The notes beneath the pieces were generated by a model. It searched no databases, was not told where the DNA came from, and saw only the letters and a program-made list of their open reading frames with translations. The position numbers and the translations under genes were made by a program. DNA of 64,000 nt from Sisyra terminalis. Its lineage: Eukaryota > Arthropoda > Insecta > Neuroptera > Sisyridae. Position 1 is the stretch's first letter. The number at the start of each line of letters is the position of its first letter. This document shows, in pieces, positions 26,176-37,925 of this stretch. The DNA lies in the NCBI GenBank assembly GCA_958496175.1, contig OY292276.1, positions 14,402,001 to 14,466,000 of the forward strand, read 5' to 3'.

Positions 26176-29100
26176 ATAATAATAATTCTGTTCTAATATG
26201 GTATATTTTTTTCTTTTGTGGCTATAAATAAAAAAAAAACTGAAATTGACCGATCTAAAAGGGATTTGAGCCAATTTATCTATACTATTTTACATAATGA
26301 TCTTTACAACCGTAAATGAAGATAAGTCGATTTAATTCCTTACAGTGTTATTCCATACGCTATAAATGAAATAGTATTGTTGCGATTTTCTTCTTTTTAC
26401 CTCATTGTATTGTCAGTAACTACGAAATCTCGGGTATTAGCTAATTTAGAAATCAAATTCAAAACTTTTAAAAAAAAAATTATGATATACAATTAATTCA
26501 AATTTAAATTGACAACATTTTTTCATAATTATATTTTTTCTTCAATGGGAATGAAGTTCTGCAAGTGATTAAATCATCTGACATTATCAGTACGTAACTA
26601 TTTCCAAATAAGACAAGCTGCTTCACAACTTTGTCAAATAAGCTTTTAATTTTAAAATGTGATTAACATATATTTAAATTTATCAGCCAATAAATTATAC
26701 TATCGTTGATCAAAAAAATAAATGTATTAAGATAAATATCAAACCCAACATTAAACAGTCGACTAAACTCCTTTAGGACATTTTCTTTCTTGTCAATAAA
26801 ATCCTTAAATTTATTTTCATCTTCATCAGTGACATAACTAACCTACGAATCATAAACCTTAAGAAATTTTGAAAAAAAATTGGATAAAAGAAAAATTGTA
26901 CCAAAGATTATTGTTATTCGAAAAAAATTATAAATCAAACAAAAATAAATTCCGTCTACATGAAGGGCGCCAATAAAAGTTTTACTTGGAAAGGGATATT
27001 TTCCTGATTAACGATTTTCAATTAAGAGTTGAGCATAATTTAAAATCTAAAAAAAACAATTGTGTCCAACTATTATTACATTGTTTTTAATAAAAAGTTA
27101 CAATCTTCGATTTTCCAAGAAGGCCCCTACCCTTTTCCGCCAATCAGTGCTAGGGCCAATGCCACGGACACAATTAAAAAATATATACGTATAAACTTAT
27201 AAGATTAAAAGTAAGTCTCTTTTTCAAAAATATTGCTTTCTTAATTTATAGTTTTTCAGTTTATAATAAAATAATTCAAAATTATAAATCACCATTTATT
27301 ACTTCATTATTTTTTCATGTGACAAAAGATTAATACATTCAAGCTTTTTGACAAACAAAGCTTTTGTTAAGAAACTAGCACAAGAGCAACTTTTGACCTT
27401 TGTGCTCCAAAAGGACAAATCAATAAATCACTTTAATTTTTTTCGTCTTTTCTGAAAAATATCAAATAAATCATTGGAAATAGAAAATATTTGAAAAAAT
27501 CTCTCAAGATGTTGCTATAAAAATAAGTTCTTTGAATTACTCTCCTAACCAAAATTAAGTTATTTAATTTCTTCACAAAAAATAAAAATTGAATTTCTAA
27601 TGATGTACGATTAGAAAATGCCAATAAATCAATTGATTTTTTATGAGCATATAATCATCGAAAACACTTGTCAGTTAAAAAAAATGAGATCAGATCAGAA
27701 GCAATTTAAAATTCCATTAAATATTTCGCACAGAATTCAGAGTAAATAAATAAAATTTAGTTGAAATTTTGTTACATGCTTTGCCTATTGGAACAGTTAA
27801 CATTCGTATCAATAATTTCGTGTGTGACTGTCATAAATGTATTTATTCCATATATTTCATAACAGCAATGAAAATTTAAATCACGAATCAATAGTCACAT
27901 AAATTTTATTTTATTTAGCTTCGTTGCCAATAATATTTCTATCGGCGAATATGTTAAAATCAGTTAAAACTCCAAATATTTCAAAAACAATATTTCATGT
28001 AGTTCATGAAAATGAGGAAATTGGGTTTCAAAAGTTCCATTTCAAATTATAATTTACAAACATCTAGAGCATACAAAATAGTGAAAAAGGTGTCCGAAAA
28101 CTGTAACCCGCCCGGGGTTATTAATATTTATGGAAACGCCTAAGTGAAAAGTTTTTACTGTAGACATTTTTAGTAGTTAAATATTATACGAGCTTATCTT
28201 TTAACTTTTATATTCGACGATCAAATAAATAATAAATTCCCGAACGGTTCAATTAAACCGTTTTATCAAAATCCAAATGCCGCAAAAAGTATCAAAGTTT
28301 GCGGCACCCGCTTGCGTGTAACATATAATCATGCAAAAATATTTCTCACATCATTGTACAATCAAAAGCTGTTTGTTACAAACACGGTACATCATTTAAC
28401 CTTTACATATCATGGCTTCCAAACGTTTGTGCAAATAACATTAAGGTATTCATACAATCTTGGCTAATACAAATCGAGAAGATTTTCGATTGTCCAAATA
28501 TTTAAGGTCTTTTAATGCGATGGGTCAACACGTAGGTCAATAACATCAATTTTATATATAGCAAAACGATTTTACCTTTAAATGATTATCCGAAATTGTG
28601 ACCCTTAGCGATTAAACCGTTAAGACAAAAATTATCGTATCACGCAAAACATATGATATATTCATGTCAATATTTCTTTCACTCTGAATACAACCAATTA
28701 ATGCATCAACTTTGTTATTTGTTCAATATGAAAAAAAACTTTTCTTTTCTTTTTTTTTTCTTTAGCCAATACTCATCACTCATTCTTAAAGATTGAAGCC
28801 TGTACTTGCTATTCTATAAAATTAGATTAAAATTTTATCAGCTAATTTGCCTGCAACGTGGGATACCAAAGGACGAAAACTAAATAATTTTTAGTCATAA
28901 ATATTATTCAATTTCAAAGAAAGTGCCTAGTGATCAAGTAGAGGCATAGGGAGATTCCTCCACTAGGAGTGATCTCCATCACGTCAGCTCCGGTCATCAA
29001 ATCGGATTATAGGACCTAGATCCTGATGGCCGATTTATATATAAAAAAAAATTCAAAGAATCGGTGAAAGTATGAAAAGTTCTAATCTATTTTTCTATTA

Positions 29101-29219
29101 AAGTAAAAAATCGTCAAAATTTACTTTAAAAACTATGATTTAGTTACCTATTGAAATAAATATGATAATTCTGAGAAGTTGATTTTAAACAATGAACATG
29201 TTGGTTATATAATAGTTGC

Positions 29220-29289
29220 CTACTAGAAAATTTCTCACTTGAAACTCCTCAATTATTTTTTTTTCTTGGGGGTCAATTTCCCTGTGAGA
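29220..29289. repeat. Degenerate 'GTGAGAAATTT' repeat family fragment
   Basis: 'GGGTCAATTTCCCTGTGAGA' at 29272 onward resembles 'GGGTTAATTTCCATGTGAAG' at 58830 onward, and 'GAAAATTTCTCACTTGA' resembles other units near 58900. The same wording returns inside the tandem units at 29575-29635 and 29960-30020. The units are loosely conserved and lie next to or within transposon-like sequence. Confidence 0.4.
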
Positions 29290-29556
29290 ATATATGCGCC
29301 GTTTATTTTGAAAGTGAGTTAAGCCCATTCCAAGAACAACCCCTATAGTATTGTCATTTTTAACCATAGGAACATAAGATACTAAGGAGGAAGGAATAAT
29401 TTGCGTTTTTGTTAACAACTAAAATGAAATCAGTAATTTCTGAAAACTTGGCAGTTAAATAATTAACATACTTTGGTCTAGTTACAAGAAGAAGAACCAC
29501 CATATAGACCGTCCTTGAAATGGACTTACGCCACTTTCAAAATAAACGAGTCATAT
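29290..29556 (-). mobile_element. MITE with about 50-bp inverted ends, copy 1
   Basis: The ends ATATGCGCCGTTTATTTTGA (29292 onward) and TCAAAATAAACGAGTCATAT (ending near 29556) are inverted relatives, and the similarity continues inward for about 50 bp around 'CCATTTCAAG'. The whole unit matches 41459-41730 in opposite orientation at high identity, including the block TTAACAACTAAAATGAAATC. Ends of the type TATATG...CATATC would suit a TA target site (Tc1/mariner style), but this is inferred. The open frame at 29185-29418 comes from this repeat. Confidence 0.65.
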
Positions 29557-30230
29557 CATTGTACGTTACTGTCTGTGCGAGGAATTTTCTATATGAGTAA
29601 ATTATTATGTGGGCAACTTTCTTTGCAGAACTAATAATTTTTCTAGAGGGCAAGAATCTGATTACTGACCATTTTGTGTCGGTATTGAATAGTTAGATGA
29701 TTGTTTTTAACCAATTTTTACCGATTTTTATGAACTATAGAAATACTTATAGAAAAAACATTTAAAACAGACCAAATATAATAGTTTTGCCTTTAAGTTG
29801 ATGTTTCATTAAACCGATTTTGCTATTGCTTGCGAATGACAATCTTTTATCTCATACTTTGGTCTAGTTACAAGAAAGAGAATCACCATATAGACCATCC
29901 TTGAAATGGACTTATGCCACTTTCAAAATAAACGAGTCATATCATTGTACGTTACTGTTTGTGCGAGGAATTTTCTATATGAGTAAATTTTTATGTGGGC
30001 AACTTTCTTTGCAGAACTAATAATTTTTCTAGAGGGCAAGAATCTGGTTACTGACCATTTTGTGTCTGTAATGAATAACATTTAATCAATTTTTACCGAT
30101 TTTTATGAACTATAAAAATAATTATAAAAAATAACATTTAAAACATAGTCCAAATAGAATAGTTTTGCCTTTAAGTTGATGTTTTACTAAACCGATTTTG
30201 CTGTTGCTTACGAATGGCAATCTTTTATCT
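29467..30230 (+). repeat. Two-unit tandem duplication, about 380 bp per unit
   Basis: Unit 1 (29467-29852) and unit 2 (29853-30230) both start CATACTTTGGTCTAGTTACA and end CAATCTTTTATCT; the next bases after unit 2 (CATA, 30231) repeat the start again. Identity is high, with scattered substitutions and small deletions in unit 2 (for example around 30070-30090). Each unit carries the right end of the neighbouring MITE (TCAAAATAAACGAGTCATAT). The duplication therefore happened after that element inserted. It ends only about 135 bp before the first coding exon. Confidence 0.85.
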
Positions 30231-30365
30231 CATATGTTCAAATTGGTTATTTTTTTTACGATAGAAGCATGTAAAACAGTTTTAAACAAATTATAAATTT
30301 ACTCTGAACAGAATTTAAGAAAAATGAAATCTTCAAGTGTTTAATATTGTTTTCTTTTATTACAG

Positions 30366-30556
30366 GTAGCAGATAATACGGAAAATGTTGTTCAAGAAGC
30401 TGTTAATGTTACATGTGCTTGCACTTGTAATGACAACTATTACGGTGGAGGCTCAAGAAGTAGAAACAACGCCTTCGCCGTTAGCTACACCTACGACAAA
30501 TGACGATGACTTTGGAAATAATTCCTCGCCTGAAATGTCACAAATGCTTCCGTCAG
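30366..30556 (+). CDS. PAN/ZP-type cuticle protein, first coding exon (signal peptide)
   Basis: This exon starts after a strong acceptor (TTGTTTTCTTTTATTACAG, ending at 30365). It has 19 bases of 5' UTR and then ATG at 30385 in a good insect context (GGAAAATG). It ends at the donor GTTAGT at 30557 in phase 1. The product begins MLFKKLLMLHVLALVMTTIT, a typical signal peptide: a short basic N-region, a hydrophobic core and a likely cut after VEA (residues 21-23). The mature N-terminus, residues 24-57, is rich in Thr, Pro, Asp and Asn, with potential N-glycosylation at Asn45/Asn46. The next two exons join in frame. Together they point to a secreted or membrane-anchored apical matrix protein of the insect PAN + ZP class (nyobe, neyo, morpheyus, trynity). 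I cannot tell which one. An upstream non-coding exon must exist because the exon opens at an acceptor. Confidence 0.8.
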
Positions 30557-33461
30557 GTTAGTCAATATTATAATTGATATCTAGGCGAATTGCATGGAAA
30601 TGTAATGCAGAACGGTTGGACAAACTTGTTCAACCGTGGGGGTAATGGAGATGTTTTCATTTTTTTGCATTTGCTTTACAAGAATTGCGATGCAATCCCG
30701 TAAAAGGATGTTTGAAATAGCGCAAACAACAAGTTGGAGTGAAATTTTTGTAGTAATGAAAGCGTGAGGAAATGAAAACTTCTCTATTGAAATATTTAAT
30801 TATAAATATCTACATTATGTACCTACTTGTAAGTTATCCATTGAAATTCTAAAAACTTAAACTATGATATCAGTAAAGAAGAGTTCAACAATGTAACAAT
30901 GTTTAAAAGGAAGTATTACTTTTTAGAAAACAACAATGTATCTGAGGAGAATTTCTTAATCGAAATTATTAGTATATAATCCATACTTTTCCAAATAGAT
31001 AAGGAATATTTTAAATAAAAGATTATACTCTTATCATGAAACTCTTTTTGAACCATAGAACTATTCATTATTGCTAATCATTTATTACTTTTTTTTCAAC
31101 CCTTGACAAAGACCACATAAACCACTGCTTCTTCCTAGTGTTATTTCCCAAAATTGAAAATTTTATTTATTTGCTTTCTTTGTTTTCAAAGAAATATATA
31201 TAGTTCCTGCCTTTTATATGTTACTGATCAAATCTAGTGTAATGATGAATTGCTTATGGTATTCCTTAAGAGATATTATTCCGGGAGAACAATAGCGATT
31301 TGTTGTTTTAAATCAGTTAAAAGTAAACATTAAATCATAAGTCTTTTAACGTTTTAAGTTATGATATTACTATTCTGAGGTTTATCTTCGCAACTATTTT
31401 TGTTTCAATTTGTATAGTTTTCCAACTATAGAAAAAATTACAAGTCATTTGCTTGTCCGCAATAATTGCAAGAACTTATTTTTTTCAAATAGGTGCCAAA
31501 TGATTCATATCCGGAAAACACCTGGATCAACTAAAAATTAATTTTTCTGTGGTCCTTTTCAAATTTTTTATCTATGATAGGTTCCAAACAATAATTTTAT
31601 CTATCCTTGCGATAGGGAGATAAAGTCTTAAGGTTGTTTAGAAAAAAATCACAAGTAATGAGAAAAAATTCAAATTAATACTGTAGATAGTCAACTATTT
31701 GAGCCACGAATCTGTAAAATTTCAATCCGATTAGGGGCTTACTAACGGAGTAAAAAAATCGTAAAGTTGCATAATTATGAACCGTTAAACACATAATCTC
31801 AATCAGTTCGTGAAATTTCTTTTCGTAGAAATGAACTTTTTTTGACAAAATAGCGATGCATTTTTTGGAATATTCCGCGTCGATCGACACCAAAATCATT
31901 AACATTTGGGGGTTTTTAAGCAAAATTTTTCAATATAAAGATAAAAGATAAAATATAAAAGCCTGATAGAAATATCTGCAACATCTATATTTATATGCAT
32001 AGAGAAATCCCTCTTTTTCTCATAATTTTCCACCGTACTTCTAAACAACCTTAATCTGAAAATCTTGATAACTAGAGAAATCCTGAATTCACTTTGCCTC
32101 CATTTGCATTGGGAGTTATGGAAAAATTGTACCGAATTATAAATTCATTGAGACCATTTAGGTAGAAATAATATTGGAGCTTTTGGAGTACAATTATCTT
32201 CGTTGGTGTTGCGCCCCCCCATTTTGTAATTTTTTTAGTTTATCCCCACATATCTTTGGTGGATTCTTTGCCTAATCCGTACACCTTCTCATTTCTTTGC
32301 AAATAAATCGGATATAATAATTTTGCTCAACACTAGCACATCATCAAAACGCAGATGATACTTCACGACTTTCATATTTTCCTATAACCGCCGCTAGTGT
32401 ACCAATAGAGCTTTCCTGATCTCTGCAACTTGATACTCCATTTTCGTTCAGAATTGGGTCCGGATAGTACGGATAGTAGAATATCCGGAAAGTACACTTT
32501 TTGGTGTTTTATAATTACTTTTATCCCCTGCTTTTTTTATCATTTAAGTTACCTATAAATACGCATTTATAATCAGTATAAAACTATCCATTAAAATTTT
32601 TCATAAGACTAAGAAATGCTTGCAAATATACACTTATTATCTATAGCCAAATCGTAGGTGTAAAGTAAACGAATTGTTATTGAAACAAATATTTCTATTT
32701 AAAAATTTTCGCAGTAGTAAATCTAAGTTAAGGAATATAATATTTTAAAGTTTCATCTTTTTTCTGTTGGTCAATAAGTAAAGCGCTAATTATAAGTGAA
32801 ACCTGAAATTCTTTCCATAACTTCTGGAACATTTAACATAATTTTATGAAACGTAGTCGTTCGTAAACGCAGATGGTCCTCCAGTGAAGACAACTTAATG
32901 TGTATTACAGCCTCTATATTATTATTAAATATGATCATAATAAACATAAAACAGGTGGTTTCGCTCAAAGCTCTTCACTTTTATCTCCATTCCCACTATC
33001 TCACCAACTCACTGTTTTCGTATTTTAATAGGTATCAATCTTGAAATATAAACTACGTTTATATCGGCTGTAAATTACAAAGCTCCCTTTTAGCAGAGCT
33101 TAACAAAATTGATTACGCGGAGGCAAAACTTTCCTCGTTAATTTCATGAAGAGTGTGTAAAGTTAATATTTTTAGTTTGACTCGTAACTCGCTAGTGATA
33201 CGCTATATGAAATATTGTGCAAAAGCTGGGAATTTTAATTTGATTTATTAGAACGTTATAATGTTGAACTCAATAGATTTTCGATGGAATTTATTATTTT
33301 GGGCTCGCAAGATGTAAATATAATAAATTATATTTTTATTTGGAAACTTATAAGAGTGTTTTTGTTGAGTTATAAATCTATTTGGTGTGGTGTAGATTTT
33401 TTGATTTATTTTTTTTTCATGTTAATGTTTGAACTAATGATTGAATTGATGATTTCAACAG
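30557..33461 (+). other. Intron between coding exons 1 and 2 (2,905 bp)
   Basis: The donor is GTTAGT and the acceptor is TTTCAACAG. The acceptor's pyrimidine tract is weak, but a branch-point-like CTAAT lies about 25 bases upstream. It is a phase 1 intron. It holds one TTAA-flanked element (31632-32050); the rest is AT-rich with no supported exon. A moderately GC-richer block at about 32330-32470 has no recognisable content. Confidence 0.8.
31632..32050. mobile_element. TTAA-flanked non-autonomous transposon, copy 2
   Basis: A 419-bp element with clean inverted ends GGTTGTTTAGAA (31632 onward) and TTCTAAACAACC (ending at 32050). TTAA flanks both sides (31628-31631 and 32051-32054). It is homologous to 4934-5520. 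The target site and lack of coding capacity suggest a piggyBac-type MITE. The short minus-strand open frame inside it (31675-31923) is not a gene. It sits in the first intron between coding exons. Confidence 0.7.
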
Positions 33462-33674
33462 GTCCTATGGATGACTGTGAAGCGGATATGGTGGGCTTCG
33501 AATTAGTAACGGGTTACGTCTTTTCCGCACCTGGTAACCTACTTGATACCATTCCCGGTACACTTATGTTAACGGATTGTCTCGAAGCATGCCAAGGAAA
33601 TGATTCGTGTCACGCAATTAATTATGAAACCGGCCTATGTATTCTTTTGAGTGCAAACGCAGATTCGTACCCAG
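33462..33674 (+). CDS. PAN/ZP-type cuticle protein, second coding exon (PAN module 1)
   Basis: A 213-bp exon, phase 1 at both ends: acceptor TTTCAACAG ending at 33461, donor GTATGT at 33675. It encodes residues 58-129. Cysteines at 63, 97, 101, 107 and 117 include the PAN/apple signature CLEACQGNDSC (Cys-x3-Cys-x5-Cys, residues 97-107), followed by HAINYETGLC. The block GFELVTGYVFSAPG just after Cys63 is the kind of sequence seen in insect PAN + ZP proteins. PAN/apple modules bind protein or carbohydrate partners; in this family they sit N-terminal to a polymerising ZP domain. The sixth cysteine (Cys147) is supplied by the next exon, so the long intron splits the module. The open frame running upstream from 33284 is intron sequence and not part of the protein. 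GC content is clearly above the surroundings. Confidence 0.88.
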
Positions 33675-36600
33675 GTATGTACATTATATAATCCAATTCC
33701 ACAGATTTCAAATTTCATTTTCCTCCACATTGTAACAGAACCAAACTATACACATGTAGCTTGCTAAAAATTTCCAAACCTCAATTGTGAAATTCACGAT
33801 TCATGTTCAATGTTGCCTGAGTATGAGAATCAACTATTTGCGGCTAAAATTCCATCTGATGATTTTCACATCATAATTGCAACCAATCTACCGCAAAAAC
33901 GTTTGAATTTCAATTTGAAAACGCATTGTCTAAATTGTCACTAGTACACAAGCTGTAACCGTTAAGCAAACTTAACATGTCCTAGATTAACTATAAATTT
34001 AAAGTAAATCGTCCAAAAAAAAAATAATAAAATATTCATAAGCCTACACACATAAACATCCATCAAATTTTTATGATGCGTCATCATTGTTAATGTAACC
34101 AAATACATCATTACTGTCAACAAAACAGAAAATTATAATCAAATTTTATTGATTCTTCTTTTGACTATGAGATACAATACACAATTCTTAAATCTTATTT
34201 ATAAACTTAGTATTATTTTACTATAAGTATGAATAAAATGACAATCGTGACAGTAAATTTTGAAGCCTCTACTTTAAGACTTATACGGTTATTAAATCAT
34301 TAAAAACCAATGATAACTGTTATTTAATTCATAGTACAATATTGTACCTTTGTTGTGATATAAGTGGATGTAGCCGGATTTTTCCCCAAGGCCTGTAAAA
34401 ATCACCATGTGTTCATACCACTTCCGAATTGAGATTTGACATCTCAAATCTGCGTTTCTTTAAATAATTTTATATAACTCTCCTTATTTTCTTTTGAAAT
34501 TAAATATTTTTTTTACAATGGAGGAAAATTTCAGAAAAAATTTAAATCCTTAAAATTTATTTTATAATCCCATAACTTTCAAAACTGCACAATTGATGTA
34601 GAATAGCAGATCTAAAATGCACTGCCGCAGATAAAGTTTTGTTTTTATTTTATAAATCATTAAACTTTGTAGTTAGAGAGTAAATCCTGAATTGGTTTTG
34701 TTTAAAATAATAAAAAATAAACCCTATGGAATGACGGTACTGAAAAATTAAGGCTTATCCGGTGGTTCTTGTCATCCGAATTAACAAATCGCATAAAACA
34801 GCATTAATACAATAATCCAAAAGGTAATGGTCAAAAAATTAAGAATTTCACTAAAGAAATGTTTTATTTATCAATATAATCCACGATAAATAAAGAACCA
34901 CTTTTCCAGAAACCTTCAACTAAACCTTTCTTTTGTCATCCTGTTCTTAAATTCTTTGATTTATCATATTAAGTTGGATTTTTGAAATACAAAATTGTCT
35001 ATGGATGATGTAAGAAAAATGTTAGTGATAAAATGTTGGCTTTTTGGTCTGTTTTTGAAGAAAATTAGGCAATATGTTCATGCTTTACCCAAAATGCTTT
35101 TCAAAGCTATTCAATTAAAGCTTAGCAAAACACTATTTAAGGAACAAAATTTTCAGGTATAAAATTTTCTATCATTATATAAAGAGTTGTATGATAAAAC
35201 TTGAAAATAAAATGTCCTTTTTAAAAGTTTTCTGGTGTTTTTACATCAAAAAATTGCTTGGCTTTAAAAGTTTTTATAGTCGGAAAATTGTTTTATTTTT
35301 CAAAAGATAAAATTCTCAGAAATTTTTTAAATTAAATTTAATAAAAATGTATCAAAAAATAAACCTTTAACCTTAAATAAGTGACAATAAGTTTTAAACA
35401 TAAAGTTATCAAGTTACAATTTATAGATTACCAGACCAGTGGTTTTTTATTCAATTCATATCAAAATATTTATTAAAAAAAATGTTTTTTTAGAATGTTA
35501 TAAAGGTATGAAAAAATGCTACGATACAAATAAAAATTTAGTAGAATATTCTTTACTTAATGCTAAAACACCTGTGAAAATTTTAAATCGATTCACCAAG
35601 TCGTTAAAAAGTTATTGCAATTTAAAAACATTATAATTTTACACATAACCTCATCGAGATTCGGTGATCGAATAGACTAAATTTATTTTTATTAGCAAAA
35701 AAATTCCACAGGATATCCCAAACTTTTATAATTTGTAGTTTAAACTTTAGAGAACTAATTTTGTATAAGTTTATTTGAATTCACTATACAGTTTTTAAGA
35801 CAAATATTTATAAATAGACCCAAAATGTGATTTTTACTTGATAAATTATTTTGAATTATTGATTAAAATTTTGTTTAGTTATAAAAGTCGCGCTATTTTG
35901 GTAAACATGGTAATTTAATGTTTTATTTATTATTTAATCATATTAAAAAATCTACACTCATTATTTATGAACATCAAATCAATAATATTTTGATTTGTTA
36001 AGTTGAAATCAAGGCATATATTAGGCATTTATATTTTGTATGAAATTTTTGATGAAATTTCCAATTTTTTCTTAAACTATAAACATATTTTGAGTATCGA
36101 TTTATTTATTTGCCTAATGGTATGATATAAGACGTAATTATTCCCGAATTTCTGTTTTTTAATTACTTTGGTATCCAATTGAACCTCCATAATAGCCTTA
36201 AGCAAAATCTTCATGTTTTTCGTAAGCCATCGCTTTGGTAATAAAGAAATTCGAATAGGTGAACCAAAAATGTATTCAATATTCGAAAATTGGACATCAC
36301 AAAATTTAAAATTCCCATTACTCTCTTTTTATTTTTCCCATAGACTTTTATTTTTCTGCTTCCCAATATGTAGCATAATTTATAAACGACCCCTATTGAA
36401 AACAATTGTTATTAATATCCCAAAAATAAACTCAGGTTTGCATCATACTATACTTAGGAGTCTTAAAAAAAGATATCTTAGATCTTAAATATTCTTCAAC
36501 TTCTTTTTCAGATTTTTTTCTTTGGTAATTTGGCAATTAAACTTAGGTATTTACTTTTCACATTAATTTTTTTCCCTGTCAAATGTCAAGAGTTAACCAA

Positions 36601-37809
36601 ATCTAATTTACCGAAATCAATTAGGCATTAAATGTGAAATAAGTTTCATGCTTAGATTTTAACTTTGTCGTATAATCTTTGTCAATTATTTATTATTCTA
36701 TATACAGTCTTGATCTCACGGGGTGCGGAATGGCATAGGTATACTAGACTCTTGATTAGATCAGCGACATGTTCTTGTAGATTCGTACTGCCACTGATGC
36801 ATAATCAATGGGCGTACTTTCAGTACATGTATTTGGTTTCGTCAAACAATTTGTACACTTGAATATTTTTCCTGGGAAATAAACGATAGACTATTGACAG
36901 ACATACGCGTAACGAGTTGTGTGAACATTGAAATATTTTAAGTCATTTGCATACTTAAATAACGAGGAAAAAGCGAAAGATACGCGAAAAAATTTGCATT
37001 CATCCACATTGAATTAACTTGAAAAAAGTCTATAAATAAACGCAATTATTAGTGGCTGCAATAAAAGCTAGACAATTTCAATCGAATAGATTGACATCGA
37101 TCGTATATTTAATTAATTGATTGAATATGTTTAATTGCTTCGCTATGATTAATGGATGTACAAATAATTAATATTGTTTTATATCTACTCATCTCACACA
37201 CTTGTTGAGAATTTCATAATAGCGATGACATGCATCGGTAAATTATTGGTTTTTGTACATTTATAAAACTATCATTTATTTATAGACAAAATCCATTTAT
37301 TTTTAAACCAAAACTAAATTGAAAAAAATCAATTAAATATTTCCAAAATCGTTCAACTAATATATGAAATTTTAAATTGATTTTTTTTATTAGATTATCA
37401 GCTAACAAAAAATAAGGTTGAAAAAATTAAAAAGAAATTGCAAACATTGCCTGCGGGCTTTTTTCTATGTAGGTACGTGATCGAAAAGTTTTAGAAGTTT
37501 AAAAGATTCATTAAAAAAATTATCGTGCAAATATCGTGAGAAATAATCTAAGGCGTAACTCGATACAAAGAATGAAACTTTAAAAGCGAATATTTCGGAT
37601 TCGAATGATAAAAGGAATCTGATTATTCGGAAGAGGATACACCAAGTATGACTGTCCAAAATTTAAGCTTAATTTATTCAGCTGGGCGAGTATAAGCGTT
37701 CGTAGATGTAACGACAAGATTTGGAATGTTTGATCAATTTCCGTTTGGAATTTTGACTCAATGTCAAGGAAAAATTTGAATATTTAAAATTTTGATAACT
37801 CCTTTAATA

Positions 37810-37925
37810 AAGGGTTTAGCCGTATATGTATGGCGAGAAGGCATAATTCCTTCAAAAAGGAACCTATATCAAAACTTATGTTAAAATATCGATCATTTTG
37901 TGTACATTATGCGATCAAATTCCCT
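37810..37925 (+). repeat. Diverged half-copy of the 5694-6094 family
   Basis: AAGGGTTTAGCC, TATGGCGAG, GGAACCTATA, then ACTTATGTTAAAATATCGA follow the order of the left arm at 5694-5777 in the same orientation. No matching right arm was found nearby, so this is a truncated or solo arm. Confidence 0.5.

Larger units (their letters stand above)
12546..29219. other. Long non-coding stretch, 5' flank or intron 1
   Basis: About 16.7 kb without a supported exon. It is AT-rich with many homopolymer runs. It contains an (AT)n tract, a short diverged repeat at 26126-26175, and several GC-richer blocks that look less neutral than their surroundings (about 13590-13670, 17255-17500, 20380-20580, 24760-24920, 27120-27175 and 28920-29030). 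I recognise no protein domain, tRNA or rRNA. Because the first coding exon begins with a splice acceptor, part or all of this region is probably intron 1 of the PAN gene, whose 5' UTR exon and promoter I cannot locate. Confidence 0.5.

Noticed and set aside
29185..29418. Minus-strand open frame whose peptide closely matches the plus-strand frame at 41603-41806
   Set aside because: Both frames lie inside two inverted copies of the same MITE; shared descent explains the match. There is no domain or start context.
33284..33461. Upstream extension of the second exon's open frame to an ATG at 33284
   Set aside because: The sequence is AT-rich intron-like and ends in an acceptor at 33461; the phase from the first exon joins exactly at 33462.
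34432..34451. Small hairpin AGATTTGA-CATC-TCAAATCT
   Set aside because: An 8-bp stem is too short to support an RNA gene or regulatory element.
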